Below are positions 26,065-35,069 of a stretch of 64,000 nt of DNA, piece after piece. A program made the translations under genes and the position numbers. Below the pieces are notes generated by a model, which was given only the letters and a program-made list of their open reading frames with translations, was not told where the DNA came from and did no database searches. Position 1 is the first letter of the stretch; every line of letters begins with the position of its first letter. The DNA is from JAACFF01 sp963701435. Lineage in GTDB: Bacteria; Chloroflexota; Anaerolineae; Promineifilales; Promineifilaceae. The DNA lies in NCBI GenBank assembly GCA_963701435.1, contig CAVPAL010000023.1:982143-1046142 (forward strand). Reading direction: 5' to 3'.

Positions 26065-27428
26065 TGAGCAAAAAACCATTGATCGCCTTCGTAGGACGCC
26101 CCAATGTGGGCAAATCCACCCTGTTTAATCGCATTGTCGGTAAACGGCTTGCTGTCGTTTCCGAAATCCCGGGAACAACCCGCGACCGTTTATATTCCGA
26201 CGCCGATTGGGGCGGTGAACATTTCACCGTGGTTGACACCGGCGGCATTGAAATTATCGAAGGCCACCACACAGCGCCTCTCTCCCAGGATTCTGAGCGT
26301 TTCCTGCCCTTAATCCGCAAACAAGCCGCCATCGCTATTCAAGATGCTGATATTATTGTGCAGGTTGTTGATGGTCAGGTTGGCATCACCGCGGCAGACC
26401 GTGAAGTAGCCGACATTCTGCGCCGCTCAAAAAAACCGACTCTTGTCGCCGTCAACAAACTCGAATCCAGCCGGCTGTGGGATACCGCCTACGAATTTTA
26501 CGAACTCGCTCTCGGTGAGGTTTTTCCCATCTCAGCCCTACATGGCTCCGGCTCCGGCGACCTTTTGGATGCCATCGTCAGTGCCATTCCACCCGCATTT
26601 GACACCTCCGAGGAAGATGAATCCATTAAAATCGCCATTTTAGGACGGCCGAATACGGGCAAATCCACCTTACTCAATAAATTAATCGGTGCAGAACGCG
26701 CCATCGTGAGTCCTATCGCCGGCACTACGCGTGACGCAACCGACACAAAATTTAAATACCACGGTCAGGATTTCACCTTAATTGACACCGCCGGTATTCG
26801 CCGGCGTGGGAAAATTGAGCCAGGGGTAGAAAAATACAGCGTTTTGCGCGCCATCAAAGCGCTGCAGCGCGCCGATGTGGCCTTGTTAATGATTGACGCT
26901 GAAGATGGCGTCACCTCGCAAGATGCCCATATCGGCGGCATGTTGGCCGAATCCAACGCAGGCGTCATTATTTTGGTGAATAAATGGGATGCATTAGACA
27001 AAGATACCCACACAATTTATCAGTATGAGCAGCAGGTGCGTCATGATTTAAATTTCCTCCCCTATGCCCCGATTTTGTTTATTTCTGCCCAATCTGGACA
27101 GCGCGTTCCTAAAATTTTACCGGCAGCCTTGGCTGTCAACGAAGCGCGTTACCACCGGATTGCTACCGGAGCGCTTAATAAATGGGTGCGGGATGTATCT
27201 ACCAGACACATGCCGCCCAGCAAGGGTGGGGTGCGCCTCAAATTTTTCTATGCAACTCAACCCGGTGTAGCCCCGCCAACCATTGTGTTTTTTGTCAACA
27301 AACCAGATTGGGTTCACTTCACCTACCAGCGTTATTTAGAAAACAATCTGCGTGAAACCTTTCCTTTGGAAGGTACGCCCGTCCGCATGGTTTTCCGCGC
27401 GCGCAGTGAAGATCGGTTCGGCAAATAA
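26064..27428 (+). CDS. der: Ribosome-assembly GTPase Der (EngA)
   Basis: 454 residues with the tandem GTPase domains unique to Der, which acts in 50S subunit maturation. G1 motifs are GRPNVGKST (domain 1) and GRPNTGKST (domain 2). Switch motifs are DTGG and DTAG, and the second G4 is NKWD. Domain 1 has NKLE in place of the more common NKxD. The C-terminal KH-like domain is KWVRDVSTRHMPPSKGGVRLK. It starts on the stop of cdaR and is followed 3 nt later by the THUMP gene. Confidence 0.96.
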   Translation: MSKKPLIAFVGRPNVGKSTLFNRIVGKRLAVVSEIPGTTRDRLYSDADWGGEHFTVVDTGGIEIIEGHHTAPLSQDSERFLPLIRKQAAIAIQDADIIVQVVDGQVGITAADREVADILRRSKKPTLVAVNKLESSRLWDTAYEFYELALGEVFPISALHGSGSGDLLDAIVSAIPPAFDTSEEDESIKIAILGRPNTGKSTLLNKLIGAERAIVSPIAGTTRDATDTKFKYHGQDFTLIDTAGIRRRGKIEPGVEKYSVLRAIKALQRADVALLMIDAEDGVTSQDAHIGGMLAESNAGVIILVNKWDALDKDTHTIYQYEQQVRHDLNFLPYAPILFISAQSGQRVPKILPAALAVNEARYHRIATGALNKWVRDVSTRHMPPSKGGVRLKFFYATQPGVAPPTIVFFVNKPDWVHFTYQRYLENNLRETFPLEGTPVRMVFRARSEDRFGK

Positions 27429-27431
27429 TCT

Positions 27432-28475
27432 ATGTCTGCTCAAAAGTATTTTGCCCAAACCATGCCAGGGATTGAAGAAATCACCTGGTTAGAGATCAAA
27501 CAACGGCTGCAGGGAGCGCAGTTCGATGCCACTTATTACGCCAAGGAACAAAATGGTTTCCTTTTGTTTACTTACGATGGGCAAGTAGAAAATGTATTGA
27601 CTTTAAATACGGCCGAACAGCTTTTTCTGCTCGCTGCTTATCTGCCCAAAGTGTCACGCAGCCGGCGTGACTTACGCCTGATCACCGAAGAAGTACAAAA
27701 GGGAGAATTATTTGGTAGGACTGCTAAAGCCATGATGCGCTTCCGAAAGTTCAGCCAACCCCCGACCTATCAAATCGTTGCCCAAAAAATCGGAACCCAT
27801 GATTACAAACAGTCGGAAGTTGCAACGGCCGTTCTCAAAGGCATGCAAACGCGGCTGCCCCGCTGGACGGTCGTCACACAGGCAGCCCAGGTTGAAGTTG
27901 CTGTGAATCTTCTCGGTTCAACCCTGCTCACCGGCCTGCGCCTGACGCCTGCCGCGCCAGCAAAAAAACAGGCAACAATCGGCATTCATGCCTCAACCGC
28001 TGCGGCAATGGTGCTGCTCACCGAACCGGATGCTAACGATATTTTTCTTGACCCGGTTTGCGGTTTGGGACAAATCCTGGCAGCGCGCCGGCAGGCCGGC
28101 TCCTACCAGCAAATCTGGGGCGGCGACGATCGCGGCGTGGAGAAGGCGACCCGCAATGTGCTGCCCCGCCGCTCAGGACGCGCGCGTGCAATCTCCATCC
28201 GTCAATGGGACCCCGGCAATTTGCCGCTGGCGGCAGGGCAGGTCAACAAAGCAGCAACTCACCTCCCGACCGACAAAAAGCGCTTCAACACAGCGGTATT
28301 AGGGGAATTAGAGCGGGTTGTGGGGAGAAACGGCCGTATCGTCATTTTCACCCATGCCTATGACCAACTTAAAACACTTCTACGCCAATATCCTCACCTG
28401 GAGATTTTAACCGGCTACTCTGTCATGGACGCCGGACATTGGGGGCGCGTCTATATCATCAGGCGCAAAGCATAG
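27432..28475 (+). CDS. THUMP-domain SAM methyltransferase-like protein, motif IV degenerate
   Basis: 347 residues related to the Trm11/TrmN/RlmL group of RNA guanine-N2 methyltransferases. The N-terminal half (about 1-170) fits a THUMP RNA-binding module. The C-terminal half has SAM motif I, FLDPVCGLGQILAARR, and a post-motif AVLGELERVVGRNGRIVIFTH. The usual catalytic N-L/P-P-F/Y-G motif after the WD.x.LPL segment is not there. At the equivalent place is ATHLPTDKKR, so the catalytic Asn and aromatic residue are lost. It may bind RNA without methylating it, or use a different active site. It is the fourth gene of the cdaA operon. Confidence 0.75.
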   Translation: MSAQKYFAQTMPGIEEITWLEIKQRLQGAQFDATYYAKEQNGFLLFTYDGQVENVLTLNTAEQLFLLAAYLPKVSRSRRDLRLITEEVQKGELFGRTAKAMMRFRKFSQPPTYQIVAQKIGTHDYKQSEVATAVLKGMQTRLPRWTVVTQAAQVEVAVNLLGSTLLTGLRLTPAAPAKKQATIGIHASTAAAMVLLTEPDANDIFLDPVCGLGQILAARRQAGSYQQIWGGDDRGVEKATRNVLPRRSGRARAISIRQWDPGNLPLAAGQVNKAATHLPTDKKRFNTAVLGELERVVGRNGRIVIFTHAYDQLKTLLRQYPHLEILTGYSVMDAGHWGRVYIIRRKA

Positions 28476-28550
28476 GTTCAAATTTTTGGCTTTATATTTT
28501 TGCTCATTGTGATTTGTGCTAAGATTACCTTAAAGGAGTCAATTTTAGAA

Positions 28551-28583
28551 ATGACACGCAGTTTTCAGAAAAGTTATGGATAA
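28551..28583 (+). CDS. Possible 10-aa leader ORF coupled to the zinc-ribbon gene
   Basis: The strong ribosome binding site AAAGGAGTC points to ATG at 28551, which encodes MTRSFQKSYG and stops in the overlap ATGGATAA containing the next gene's ATG (28576). The next gene has no good site of its own, so it may be translated by coupling. Too short for coding statistics. Confidence 0.4.
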   Translation: MTRSFQKSYG

Positions 28584-28779
28584 TTCAACGACAATAGATG
28601 CCTGCATAAATTGCAGAAAAAGTGAGAACGAAGCGCCTCTCCTACGTTTTAAATTTAGGGGAAAACAAATGTGGATTTGCTCCGGGTGTATGCCAGTGCT
28701 TATTCATCGCCCGGAAAAACTGAGTGTTCAATCCGTTGACATCACAGGCATTGAACCTTCACCCCATTCGCACGATTAG
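28576..28779 (+). CDS. Small zinc-ribbon protein
   Basis: 67 residues. Two Cys pairs (ACINCRK near residue 10 and ICSGCMP near residue 35) make a typical zinc ribbon, with KFRGKQMW between them. The function is unknown; small zinc ribbons of this kind often bind RNA or protein partners. It overlaps the end of a 10-codon leader ORF and precedes mtaB by 35 nt on the same strand. Confidence 0.72.
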   Translation: MDNSTTIDACINCRKSENEAPLLRFKFRGKQMWICSGCMPVLIHRPEKLSVQSVDITGIEPSPHSHD

Positions 28780-28814
28780 AGCCACGTTATTCTAATCCAA
28801 ATTTTTTTGCCATA

Positions 28815-30122
28815 ATGAAAGTTTATTTGAGCAGCATTGGCTGCCGGTTAAATCAAAGCGAAATCGAAACGATTGGACGCCAACTGCTGGCGGCAGGACA
28901 CGAAATTGTGGATGACACGGCCGTTGCCGATAAAGTCGTCATCAACACCTGCGCCGTCACGGCCGAAGCCGCGCGTGACGCCCGCAGCCAAACGCGCCGT
29001 TTCCACCGCCAAAACCCCAACGCCGAAATCGTTTTAACCGGCTGTTACGCCACCATTGCGCCTGCTGAATTGGGCCAGGTGCAAGGAGCAGGTCGCATCG
29101 TCGCCAATAAAGATAAAACTCGCCTTGTGCCTTTAATTGACCCCCAAACTGATACAATTCCCGTTTTTGAGCGCGAACCGGTCATGCGCGAATATCTGGC
29201 CGGCCACATGGGCAATACACGCGCCTTCATCAAAGTACAGGACGGCTGCAACAACCGCTGCACTTTTTGCGTCACCACAATTGCACGCGGTGCAGGGCAA
29301 AGTCGTCACCTGGGGGATATTGTCAAAGAGGTTCAAGCGTTAACGGCCTCCGGTTACCAGGAAGCCGTCCTTACCGGGGTGCATCTCGGCAGTTTTGGGC
29401 ACGATTTTGGCAATAAAACTGGTTTATTTGAACTCGTACAAGCCATACTCACCCACACTGACATACCTCGTTTGCGTCTATCTTCCCTGGAGCCGTGGGA
29501 CATTGCCCCGGACTTTTTCACGCTTTGGAAAAATCCGCGCCTGCTGCCGCACCTGCATATGCCGCTGCAATCAGGCAGCGACGCCATACTACGCCGTATG
29601 GCGCGCCGCACGACGCGCCAGGATTTTCGTCAACTGGCCAGAGCGGCGCGGATGCAAATTCCCAACCTGAATTTGAGTACCGACATTATATTGGGTTTCC
29701 CCGGCGAAACGGAAGCTGATTTTCAGGCCAGCCTGGAATTTGTAGAAGAGATTGGCTTCTCACGCCTGCATGCCTTCACCTACAGCCCACGTCCCAAAAC
29801 GGCCGCTGCCAACATGTCCTCGCAAATTTCCGGCCCGATCAAAAAAGATCGCACGCGCCAGATGATCAACCTGGGCAAACAATTAAGCCTTGCATTCCAC
29901 CACCAGTTTGAAGGACAAACGCTGCCGGTATTGTGGGAATCCAGCATTGGCGCCGATAAAGATGGGTTATTGTGGAGCGGCTATACTGACAACTACATGC
30001 GCGTCACGGCGCGCGGCCCGGTCGATTTATTCAATCTGGTCGCGCCAACCCAACTGTACGCCGCCCGCTCAGACGGTTTTTCCGGGCGCATCATCTTTAC
30101 GTCAAATGGTCACAACGCTTGA
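28815..30122 (+). CDS. mtaB: tRNA t6A37 methylthiotransferase MtaB
   Basis: 435 residues. A radical-SAM enzyme that adds a methylthio group to t6A at tRNA position 37. The N-terminal MTTase domain has three cluster Cys in SIGCRLNQSE, NTCAVT and TGCYATI. The radical-SAM domain has DGCNNRCTFCVTT (CxxxCxxC). A TRAM-like C-terminus follows (from about FEGQTLPVLWE). The SIGCRLNQ start separates MtaB from MiaB and RimO. Length is normal. Confidence 0.93.
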   Translation: MKVYLSSIGCRLNQSEIETIGRQLLAAGHEIVDDTAVADKVVINTCAVTAEAARDARSQTRRFHRQNPNAEIVLTGCYATIAPAELGQVQGAGRIVANKDKTRLVPLIDPQTDTIPVFEREPVMREYLAGHMGNTRAFIKVQDGCNNRCTFCVTTIARGAGQSRHLGDIVKEVQALTASGYQEAVLTGVHLGSFGHDFGNKTGLFELVQAILTHTDIPRLRLSSLEPWDIAPDFFTLWKNPRLLPHLHMPLQSGSDAILRRMARRTTRQDFRQLARAARMQIPNLNLSTDIILGFPGETEADFQASLEFVEEIGFSRLHAFTYSPRPKTAAANMSSQISGPIKKDRTRQMINLGKQLSLAFHHQFEGQTLPVLWESSIGADKDGLLWSGYTDNYMRVTARGPVDLFNLVAPTQLYAARSDGFSGRIIFTSNGHNA

Positions 30123-30247
30123 AAAGGTTATGCGTCACTGCAGAAACAGCCGTACCCGCACACACCTACCAGCGCTTTGGTATGGCTGGGCAGTATGACA
30201 ATGCTGGCAGTTTTCGCAAGCTGGTTCCCAGCGCGCGCCCTCCAAAA

Positions 30248-30520
30248 TTAGCGTGCGCGCGAGTCTGGCTGGGCAATGATGAGTTTACTTTGCCAATCCA
30301 ATGACAGAAAACCTTGCTGCAGCAGAATATCGATTTCATGAACGAGCATCTTACGCGGGTAGTTTGAGAAACGGCCGTAATACACATTCCCCTGCCACCC
30401 ATCCAACCGCGTTGAGCGGCTGCCGACCAACAGTTTCGCCAAACCACTGCGCGTATACTGCCCAGAATAATCTCTGACACAATTAAGAATATTCTGCTGT
30501 AAGGGCGTCAGATCAATCAT
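30248..30520 (-). CDS. Stand-alone RQC-like winged-helix protein
   Basis: 90 residues. LTPLQQNILNCVRDYSGQYT followed by SGLAKLLVGSRSTRL and HEIDILLQQGFLSLDW match the helix pattern and the GS turn of the RecQ C-terminal (RQC) winged helix, which binds DNA ends in RecQ helicases. No helicase domain is attached or adjacent, so this is either an orphan DNA-binding module or a remnant. It is convergent with mtaB. Confidence 0.6.
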   Translation of the reverse strand: MIDLTPLQQNILNCVRDYSGQYTRSGLAKLLVGSRSTRLDGWQGNVYYGRFSNYPRKMLVHEIDILLQQGFLSLDWQSKLIIAQPDSRAR

Positions 30521-30583
30521 CGTCTTAGAATAATAAACAAACGGCGTTTGGCGGTCAACGCTTAAGCATTTAAGATTGCCTTT

Positions 30584-30691
30584 ATGACCAGCGACAATAA
30601 AATTTTAGCCCTGATTCCAGCTTATAACAAAGCCATACGGATTGGCCCTCTTATTCAGGGCACGGCTTGTCGCCCCAAACCCACCGTATAA
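30584..30691 (+). pseudogene. Truncated 5' end of a GT2 glycosyltransferase
   Basis: ATG-started 35-codon frame whose first 25 residues (NKILALIPAYNKAIRIGPLI) are the start of a DPM/GT2-type glycosyltransferase. It then runs out of register into a short unrelated tail and stops. The rest of the domain is absent because the HD gene begins 22 nt later. This indicates a deletion remnant. Confidence 0.6.
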
Positions 30692-30712
30692 AAAAGAAAA
30701 ATAAAGTGTAAT

Positions 30713-31354
30713 ATGAACGACCAGACAATGTGGGAAAATCAATTCCAGCAATTTCTTTCGCGCCAGGAAACAAATGATGCGGCCCATGACATCGCCCATA
30801 TCAAGCGCGTTGTGGCCAACGCTAAAAAGCTGGCAATTATAGAAAAGGCGAATCCGGCGGTGGTAATTCCGGCAGCCTGGCTGCATGATTGCGTCACTCT
30901 GCCCAAAAATTCACCCCAACGCCGGCAAGCCTCTCTTCTGGCAGCGCAATCAGCAGGCGATTATTTGCGCCAGGTCAATTACCCTGCTGAACTCATTCCC
31001 GCCATCGAACACGCCATCGCCGCCCACAGTTTCTCCGCTCAAATTCCTGCCGAAACGCTAGAGGCCGAAGTTGTACAAGACGCCGACCGCCTGGACGCCA
31101 TTGGCGCCATCGGGATCGCGCGCGCCATTCTGGTCGGATCTGCGATGAACGCTCAGTTATATCATCCATTTGAACCTTTTCCTGTAGAACGCACGCCGGA
31201 TGACAAAAAATTTATCGTTGACCATTTTTATCTAAAGCTCTTTAAATTGGTCGATATGATGCAAACAGGAGCAGGTCGGAGCGAAGCGGAAAAACGCACC
31301 CGGTTCATGCAGCAATTTTTGGTTCAATTAGGGTCAGAAATTAACTCAGACTAG
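30713..31354 (+). CDS. HD-domain phosphohydrolase (YedJ-like)
   Basis: 213 residues. The HD motifs are in order: AAHDIAHIKRVV, AAWLHDCV and the late DADRLDAIGAIGIAR. This is the signature of the YedJ/YpgQ group, some members of which hydrolyse nucleoside triphosphates. The start is ATG at 30713 with no clear ribosome binding site. It lies directly after a truncated GT2 remnant. Confidence 0.85.
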   Translation: MNDQTMWENQFQQFLSRQETNDAAHDIAHIKRVVANAKKLAIIEKANPAVVIPAAWLHDCVTLPKNSPQRRQASLLAAQSAGDYLRQVNYPAELIPAIEHAIAAHSFSAQIPAETLEAEVVQDADRLDAIGAIGIARAILVGSAMNAQLYHPFEPFPVERTPDDKKFIVDHFYLKLFKLVDMMQTGAGRSEAEKRTRFMQQFLVQLGSEINSD

Positions 31355-31617
31355 GCCGTTCCCCACAACCACTCCCCCACAATATCAAACGTATTTGTCA
31401 TACAATGTTACAATCAGAGCATCCTACCTGATAAACAAGTTACACCAATTAATCAACAAGCCGCATATACTTCTTCTAGCTTTCATTTATTTGATACGCA
31501 AACCTACAAACTCATTGTGGTTTTTATCCTGTGAATAATTTCTCCGATTTATGCTGAAAGCAACAAAGTTTGTCTGTAATTATTACTTACCAATATCTTT
31601 ATAGGAGTTGTAGCGTT
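31355..31617. other. Intergenic region, 263 nt
   Basis: AT-rich, with no ORF that looks coding. It probably holds the promoter for the small gene that follows. I see no convincing -35/-10 pair or regulatory RNA. Confidence 0.5.
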
Positions 31618-31833
31618 ATGAAAAACCAACAAAAATCAGGGTTCGATGCCAGGAATCTGGCGCGAATACATGGATTATCAATCGGTCCTTCATCTAAAAA
31701 CCCACCTTCTGTGCGGCAAACACAGTTTCAAGATGAAGTCATAAGTGAGGCGCCATACAAAAATTTTGTGCGCAAATTTGCACCGCGCCTTGCTTCGCCT
31801 TGGAAACGAGGATTAAAAATCATCTGGCGCTAG
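31618..31833 (+). CDS. Small basic protein of unknown function, 71 aa
   Basis: 71 residues starting at ATG 31618, which has the site AGGAGTTG upstream. The in-frame start 48 nt earlier has none. The product is basic and polar (KNQQKSGFDARNLARIHGLS; C-terminal FAPRLASPWKRGLKIIWR), with no Cys and no membrane segment. I do not recognise it. A strong promoter-like AT-rich region upstream and an 18-bp terminator directly downstream mark it as a single-gene transcript, which supports expression. Confidence 0.6.
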   Translation: MKNQQKSGFDARNLARIHGLSIGPSSKNPPSVRQTQFQDEVISEAPYKNFVRKFAPRLASPWKRGLKIIWR

Positions 31834-31850
31834 GAAAACCGTTCAGCATC

Positions 31851-31889
31851 AAAAAACCGTTGATCAGCAAAGCTGATCAACGGTTTTTT
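31851..31889 (+). terminator. Strong terminator after the 71-aa gene
   Basis: Perfect 18-bp stem, AAAAAACCGTTGATCAGC/GCTGATCAACGGTTTTTT, with loop AAA and T tract. Confidence 0.9.
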
Positions 31890-32040
31890 TGTTTTTCACC
31901 GATTATTTGCGTTTTCCCATGATTATGTCGTATAACTTATGTAACATTGAGCAAATTTTATGTTAAAATAAACTTGGCTGTCACGCTAAGGCGCCATTGA
32001 TTCAACGGCCGTTTCACAAAACAAACACGAGGAATCCGCC

Positions 32041-32875
32041 ATGCCGCCAACACAACGTCGTCCGGAAAAAATCATGGCACTCATTCCGGCCTACAACGAA
32101 GAAAAATCAATTGCCAGCGTTATTACCGGCGTCCACGAAATTTTACCGCAGGCAGATATTATCGTTATCGACGATAGTTCTGGCGATCAAACCGGTCCTG
32201 CGGCGGCGGCGGCGGGCGCGCATGTTGTGCGCCTGCCTTGTAACCTGGGCATCGGCGGCGCCATGCAAACAGGCTTGAAATTTGCACGCGCCTTTGGGTA
32301 TGACCTGGTTGTACGCCTTGATGGGGATGGACAGCATGATCCGGCCGAGATTCCCGCCTTGTATACGGCCGTTGCCACCGGACACGCCGATGTCGCCATA
32401 GGATCCCGTTTCATTGACGGCCAAAATGAAATGGCAATCCCATTCAGCCGCCGCATCGGCATCAAGACATTCGCCTTTTTAGTCAGTCTGATCACGCGCG
32501 CAACGGGCAACCGATACAACATCGGGATTTATGTGCCTCAATCGCAAAGCGATCCATGTCCTGGCTGATTTTTTGCCACAAGATTACCCGGAAGTTGAGG
32601 GTCGGGTTATTTTGTATAAAGCAGGTTTAAAAACAGAAGAACTGCCCGTAAAAATGCGTGAGCGCCAGACCGGCCACAGTTCCATCAACAGTTGGCGTTC
32701 AATCTATTATGCCTTCAAGGTGTCTATCGCCGTACTCATCTGCGCGCTGAAAGAAATACCAATCATCTTAAAGGAGCCTGACTATGGAAGCGATCCCGCT
32801 GATTCAACGTCTCGTGGCTATCGTCGTCAGCCTTTTGCTCTTGCTGGTGACGGTTCAACTGATCCGGAAACATAA
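32041..32875 (+). pseudogene. GT2 (DPM-like) glycosyltransferase, frameshifted
   Basis: The first 160 codons are a good polyprenol-phosphate-mannose-synthase-like GT2: ALIPAYNEEKSIASVI, IIVIDDSSGDQTGPAA, RLDGDGQHDPAEIP and VAIGSRFIDGQ. At about 32,515-32,525 the frame changes. The expected continuation TTSGFMCLNRKAIHVLADF and KMRERQTGHSSI is read in the next frame (net loss of 2 nt or gain of 1). The second frame runs on past the start of DUF2304, so a second indel near the end is likely. It probably transferred a sugar to polyprenyl phosphate. Either a decayed gene or a consensus error. Confidence 0.8.
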
Positions 32876-33179
32876 ACTACGTGAAGAATATGCCCTTCTG
32901 TGGCTGTTGGCGACCGTTGCGATTGCCGTCCTTTCAATCTTTGGCGGCATTGTCAATCAACTAGCCAGCTTCTTCAATATTTCCTATTCGCCCACACTGC
33001 CGCTGGTGGGCGGTTTGATATTCGCCTTGATGGTGCTTCTGTCACAGACTGTGGTGCTTTCCAACCAGGCCAATAACAGCCGCGATCTGACCCAACAGGT
33101 AGCGATCCTGGAGTACCGCATCCGTGAATTGGAAAGCCAACTGCACGAAACCGGATCAAAGGATTCTGCACAAGCTTAA
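32784..33179 (+). CDS. DUF2304 membrane protein
   Basis: 131 residues. It fits DUF2304, small membrane proteins usually encoded beside GT2 genes as here. Three hydrophobic helices (about 8-25, 35-55, 70-92) are followed by a short coiled coil (QVAILEYRIRELESQL). The start ATG follows AAAGGAG at a good distance. It may support the neighbouring glycosyltransferase at the membrane. The family has no proven biochemical role. Confidence 0.85.
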   Translation: MEAIPLIQRLVAIVVSLLLLLVTVQLIRKHKLREEYALLWLLATVAIAVLSIFGGIVNQLASFFNISYSPTLPLVGGLIFALMVLLSQTVVLSNQANNSRDLTQQVAILEYRIRELESQLHETGSKDSAQA

Positions 33180-33234
33180 TGTGTGTTTCTGCGTGCATCT
33201 TTTGTGCAACGCCATGTAACTTATTGGACTGCAT

Positions 33235-33351
33235 GTAACTGCTATTCGGTAAACCGCGAGTTACTATACAGCTAGACCTGTCAGGTTAACCCGAGAAGCA
33301 ATTGTCCCTAAGGGCAAAACCTGGCAGGTCTCTCGGGCGCCGAATAGTTAC
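33235..33351. repeat. Nested inverted-repeat element
   Basis: Outer arms GTAACTGCTATTCGG (33235-33249) and CCGAATAGTTAC (33340-33351). Inner arms GACCTGTCAGGTT (33275-33287) and AACCTGGCAGGTC (33318-33330), each itself near-palindromic. CCCGAGA (33290-33296) can also pair with TCTCGGG (33331-33337). It lies in the 205-nt gap before the phosphatase-superfamily gene. A dispersed REP/MITE-like element or a structured RNA are both possible. Confidence 0.55.
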
Positions 33352-33384
33352 AAACTTTCTGGAAATTGCCTATTACGATTTAAT

Positions 33385-35069
33385 ATGTCAACATCAAAAC
33401 CTGGAAAAATCATCGTCATCGGTCTGGATGGCGCCACATTCGATCTGATCAAACCGTGGGCAGAAGCAGGCTACTTGCCAACGCTGAACCGCATCTTACA
33501 ATCTGGCGCCCACGGCGTCATGCGCAGCACCGTACCGCCGATGACGGCGCCCGCCTGGACGACATTTGCAACCGGCTCTAACCCGGGGCAGCATCGTCTC
33601 TACGATTGGATTGCGCGCGAGCCGGACAGCTACAAATTTACGCCCGTTACGGCCCTGGATGGCAAAGCGCCTACCATTTACACTTTGTTGAGTGAATACG
33701 GCCGTTCCGTTGTTGCCCTCAACATTCCCATGACCTACCCGCCCGTGCCGGTCAATGGCGTTATGGTTTCCGGCATGCCCACCCCCAGCACCAAAGTCAC
33801 ATTTACCTACCCGGAAAGCGCCTACCAGGACATCCTCGACAATGTCGGCGACTACATTCTCTATCCCGATCCCGGTCAAGCGTACTCTGATTCCGGCATT
33901 GATTCCTTCCTGGAGCGTCTTTATCGATGCCGCCGATTTGCGTGTGGCAGACCTTCAACTATCTGCGCGAACGCGAGAACCCGGATTTCGCCATGCTGGT
34001 TTTCAACGGCACCGACACCATCAGCCACGCCATGTGGAAATTCATGGACCAAAAACATCCGCTGCATGATCCCGCAAAGTATGAGAAGTATGGTCATGCC
34101 ATTCGCGACTATTACAGCTACGTGGATGGCCTGATCGCGCCCATCGTGGATAATCTGGACGAGCGACACGACGCTGATCTTTATGTCGGATCATGGTTTT
34201 GGCCCTTTCCACAAGTTTATCCATGTCAACAACTGGCTGATCAAACAAGGCTTCATGGCTGTCAAACCCGGTTTACGCGCGCGTTTGAAACACACCAGCT
34301 TTCAGCTAGGCTTTTCACCCATGAATGTCTACAACACGCTCATGCGGCTGGGTTTTGGCAAACTTAAGAAAGAAGTTGTGCGCGGCGAAGGGCAAGGCCT
34401 GCTAAAAACACTGTTCCTTTCTTTTGAAGATATCGATTGGACACGCACGAAAGCGTACTCGTTAGGCAATGTCGGTCAAATTTATCTCAATGTCGCCGGG
34501 CGTGAACCCCAGGGCGTCGTGCAGCCCGGCGATGAATATGAACCGGTGCGCGACTCAGATTATGGCGCAACTGGCCAATTACGCGATCCGGACACCGGCG
34601 AAGAAGTTGTCGAGCAACGATTTACCGCCGTGAAGAGATTTATCAGGGCGATCAGCTTGAACTGGCGCCGGATATTGTGTTTATTCCTACGCGGCTGGAA
34701 TATTTTGGCTTTGGTGAATATGAGTTTGGCAGCCACAAAATTATTGAGCCGATGCAGCGTGGTATTTCCGGTACGCACCGCATGAACGGCATTTTTATGG
34801 CGTACGGGGCTGCAATTCAGCCCGGCGCGCATGTTGAGGACGCCTCATTGGTCGATTTGGCGCCAACCATTTTACATTTGATGAGTGCGCCGATTCCCGC
34901 AAATATGGACGGCCGTATCCTGCATGACGCGCTCGATCCCGGCTTTGAACCGGCGTCGATCGTTCAAACCACAGATTGGCAAAGCAATGGCAGCAGCGGC
35001 AGCGGTCTGAGCGACGACGAAAAACGCATCGTCGCCGAACGCCTGCGCGGCCTGGGTTACGTAGGATGA
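33385..35069 (+). pseudogene. Alkaline phosphatase-superfamily phosphodiesterase, three frameshifts
   Basis: The complete product can be followed through four frames. 33385 to about 33,920 encodes IVIGLDGATFDLI, the catalytic Thr region MTAPAWTTFATGSNPG and DWIARE. To about 34,180 it encodes FAMLVFNGTDTISHAMWKF. To about 34,620 it encodes MSDHGFGPFHKFIHVN and NVGQIYLNVAGREPQG. To 35069 it encodes GTHRMNGIFMAYG and LVDLAPTILHLMS. These are the metal and nucleophile blocks of the type I phosphodiesterase/nucleotide pyrophosphatase group found in glycan clusters. Three indels in one gene mean either decay or a poor consensus. The stop overlaps the next ATG (ATGA). Confidence 0.82.

Noticed and set aside
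30119..30304. 61-codon plus-strand frame after mtaB
   Set aside because: Out of frame with any motif and opposite the RQC-like gene.
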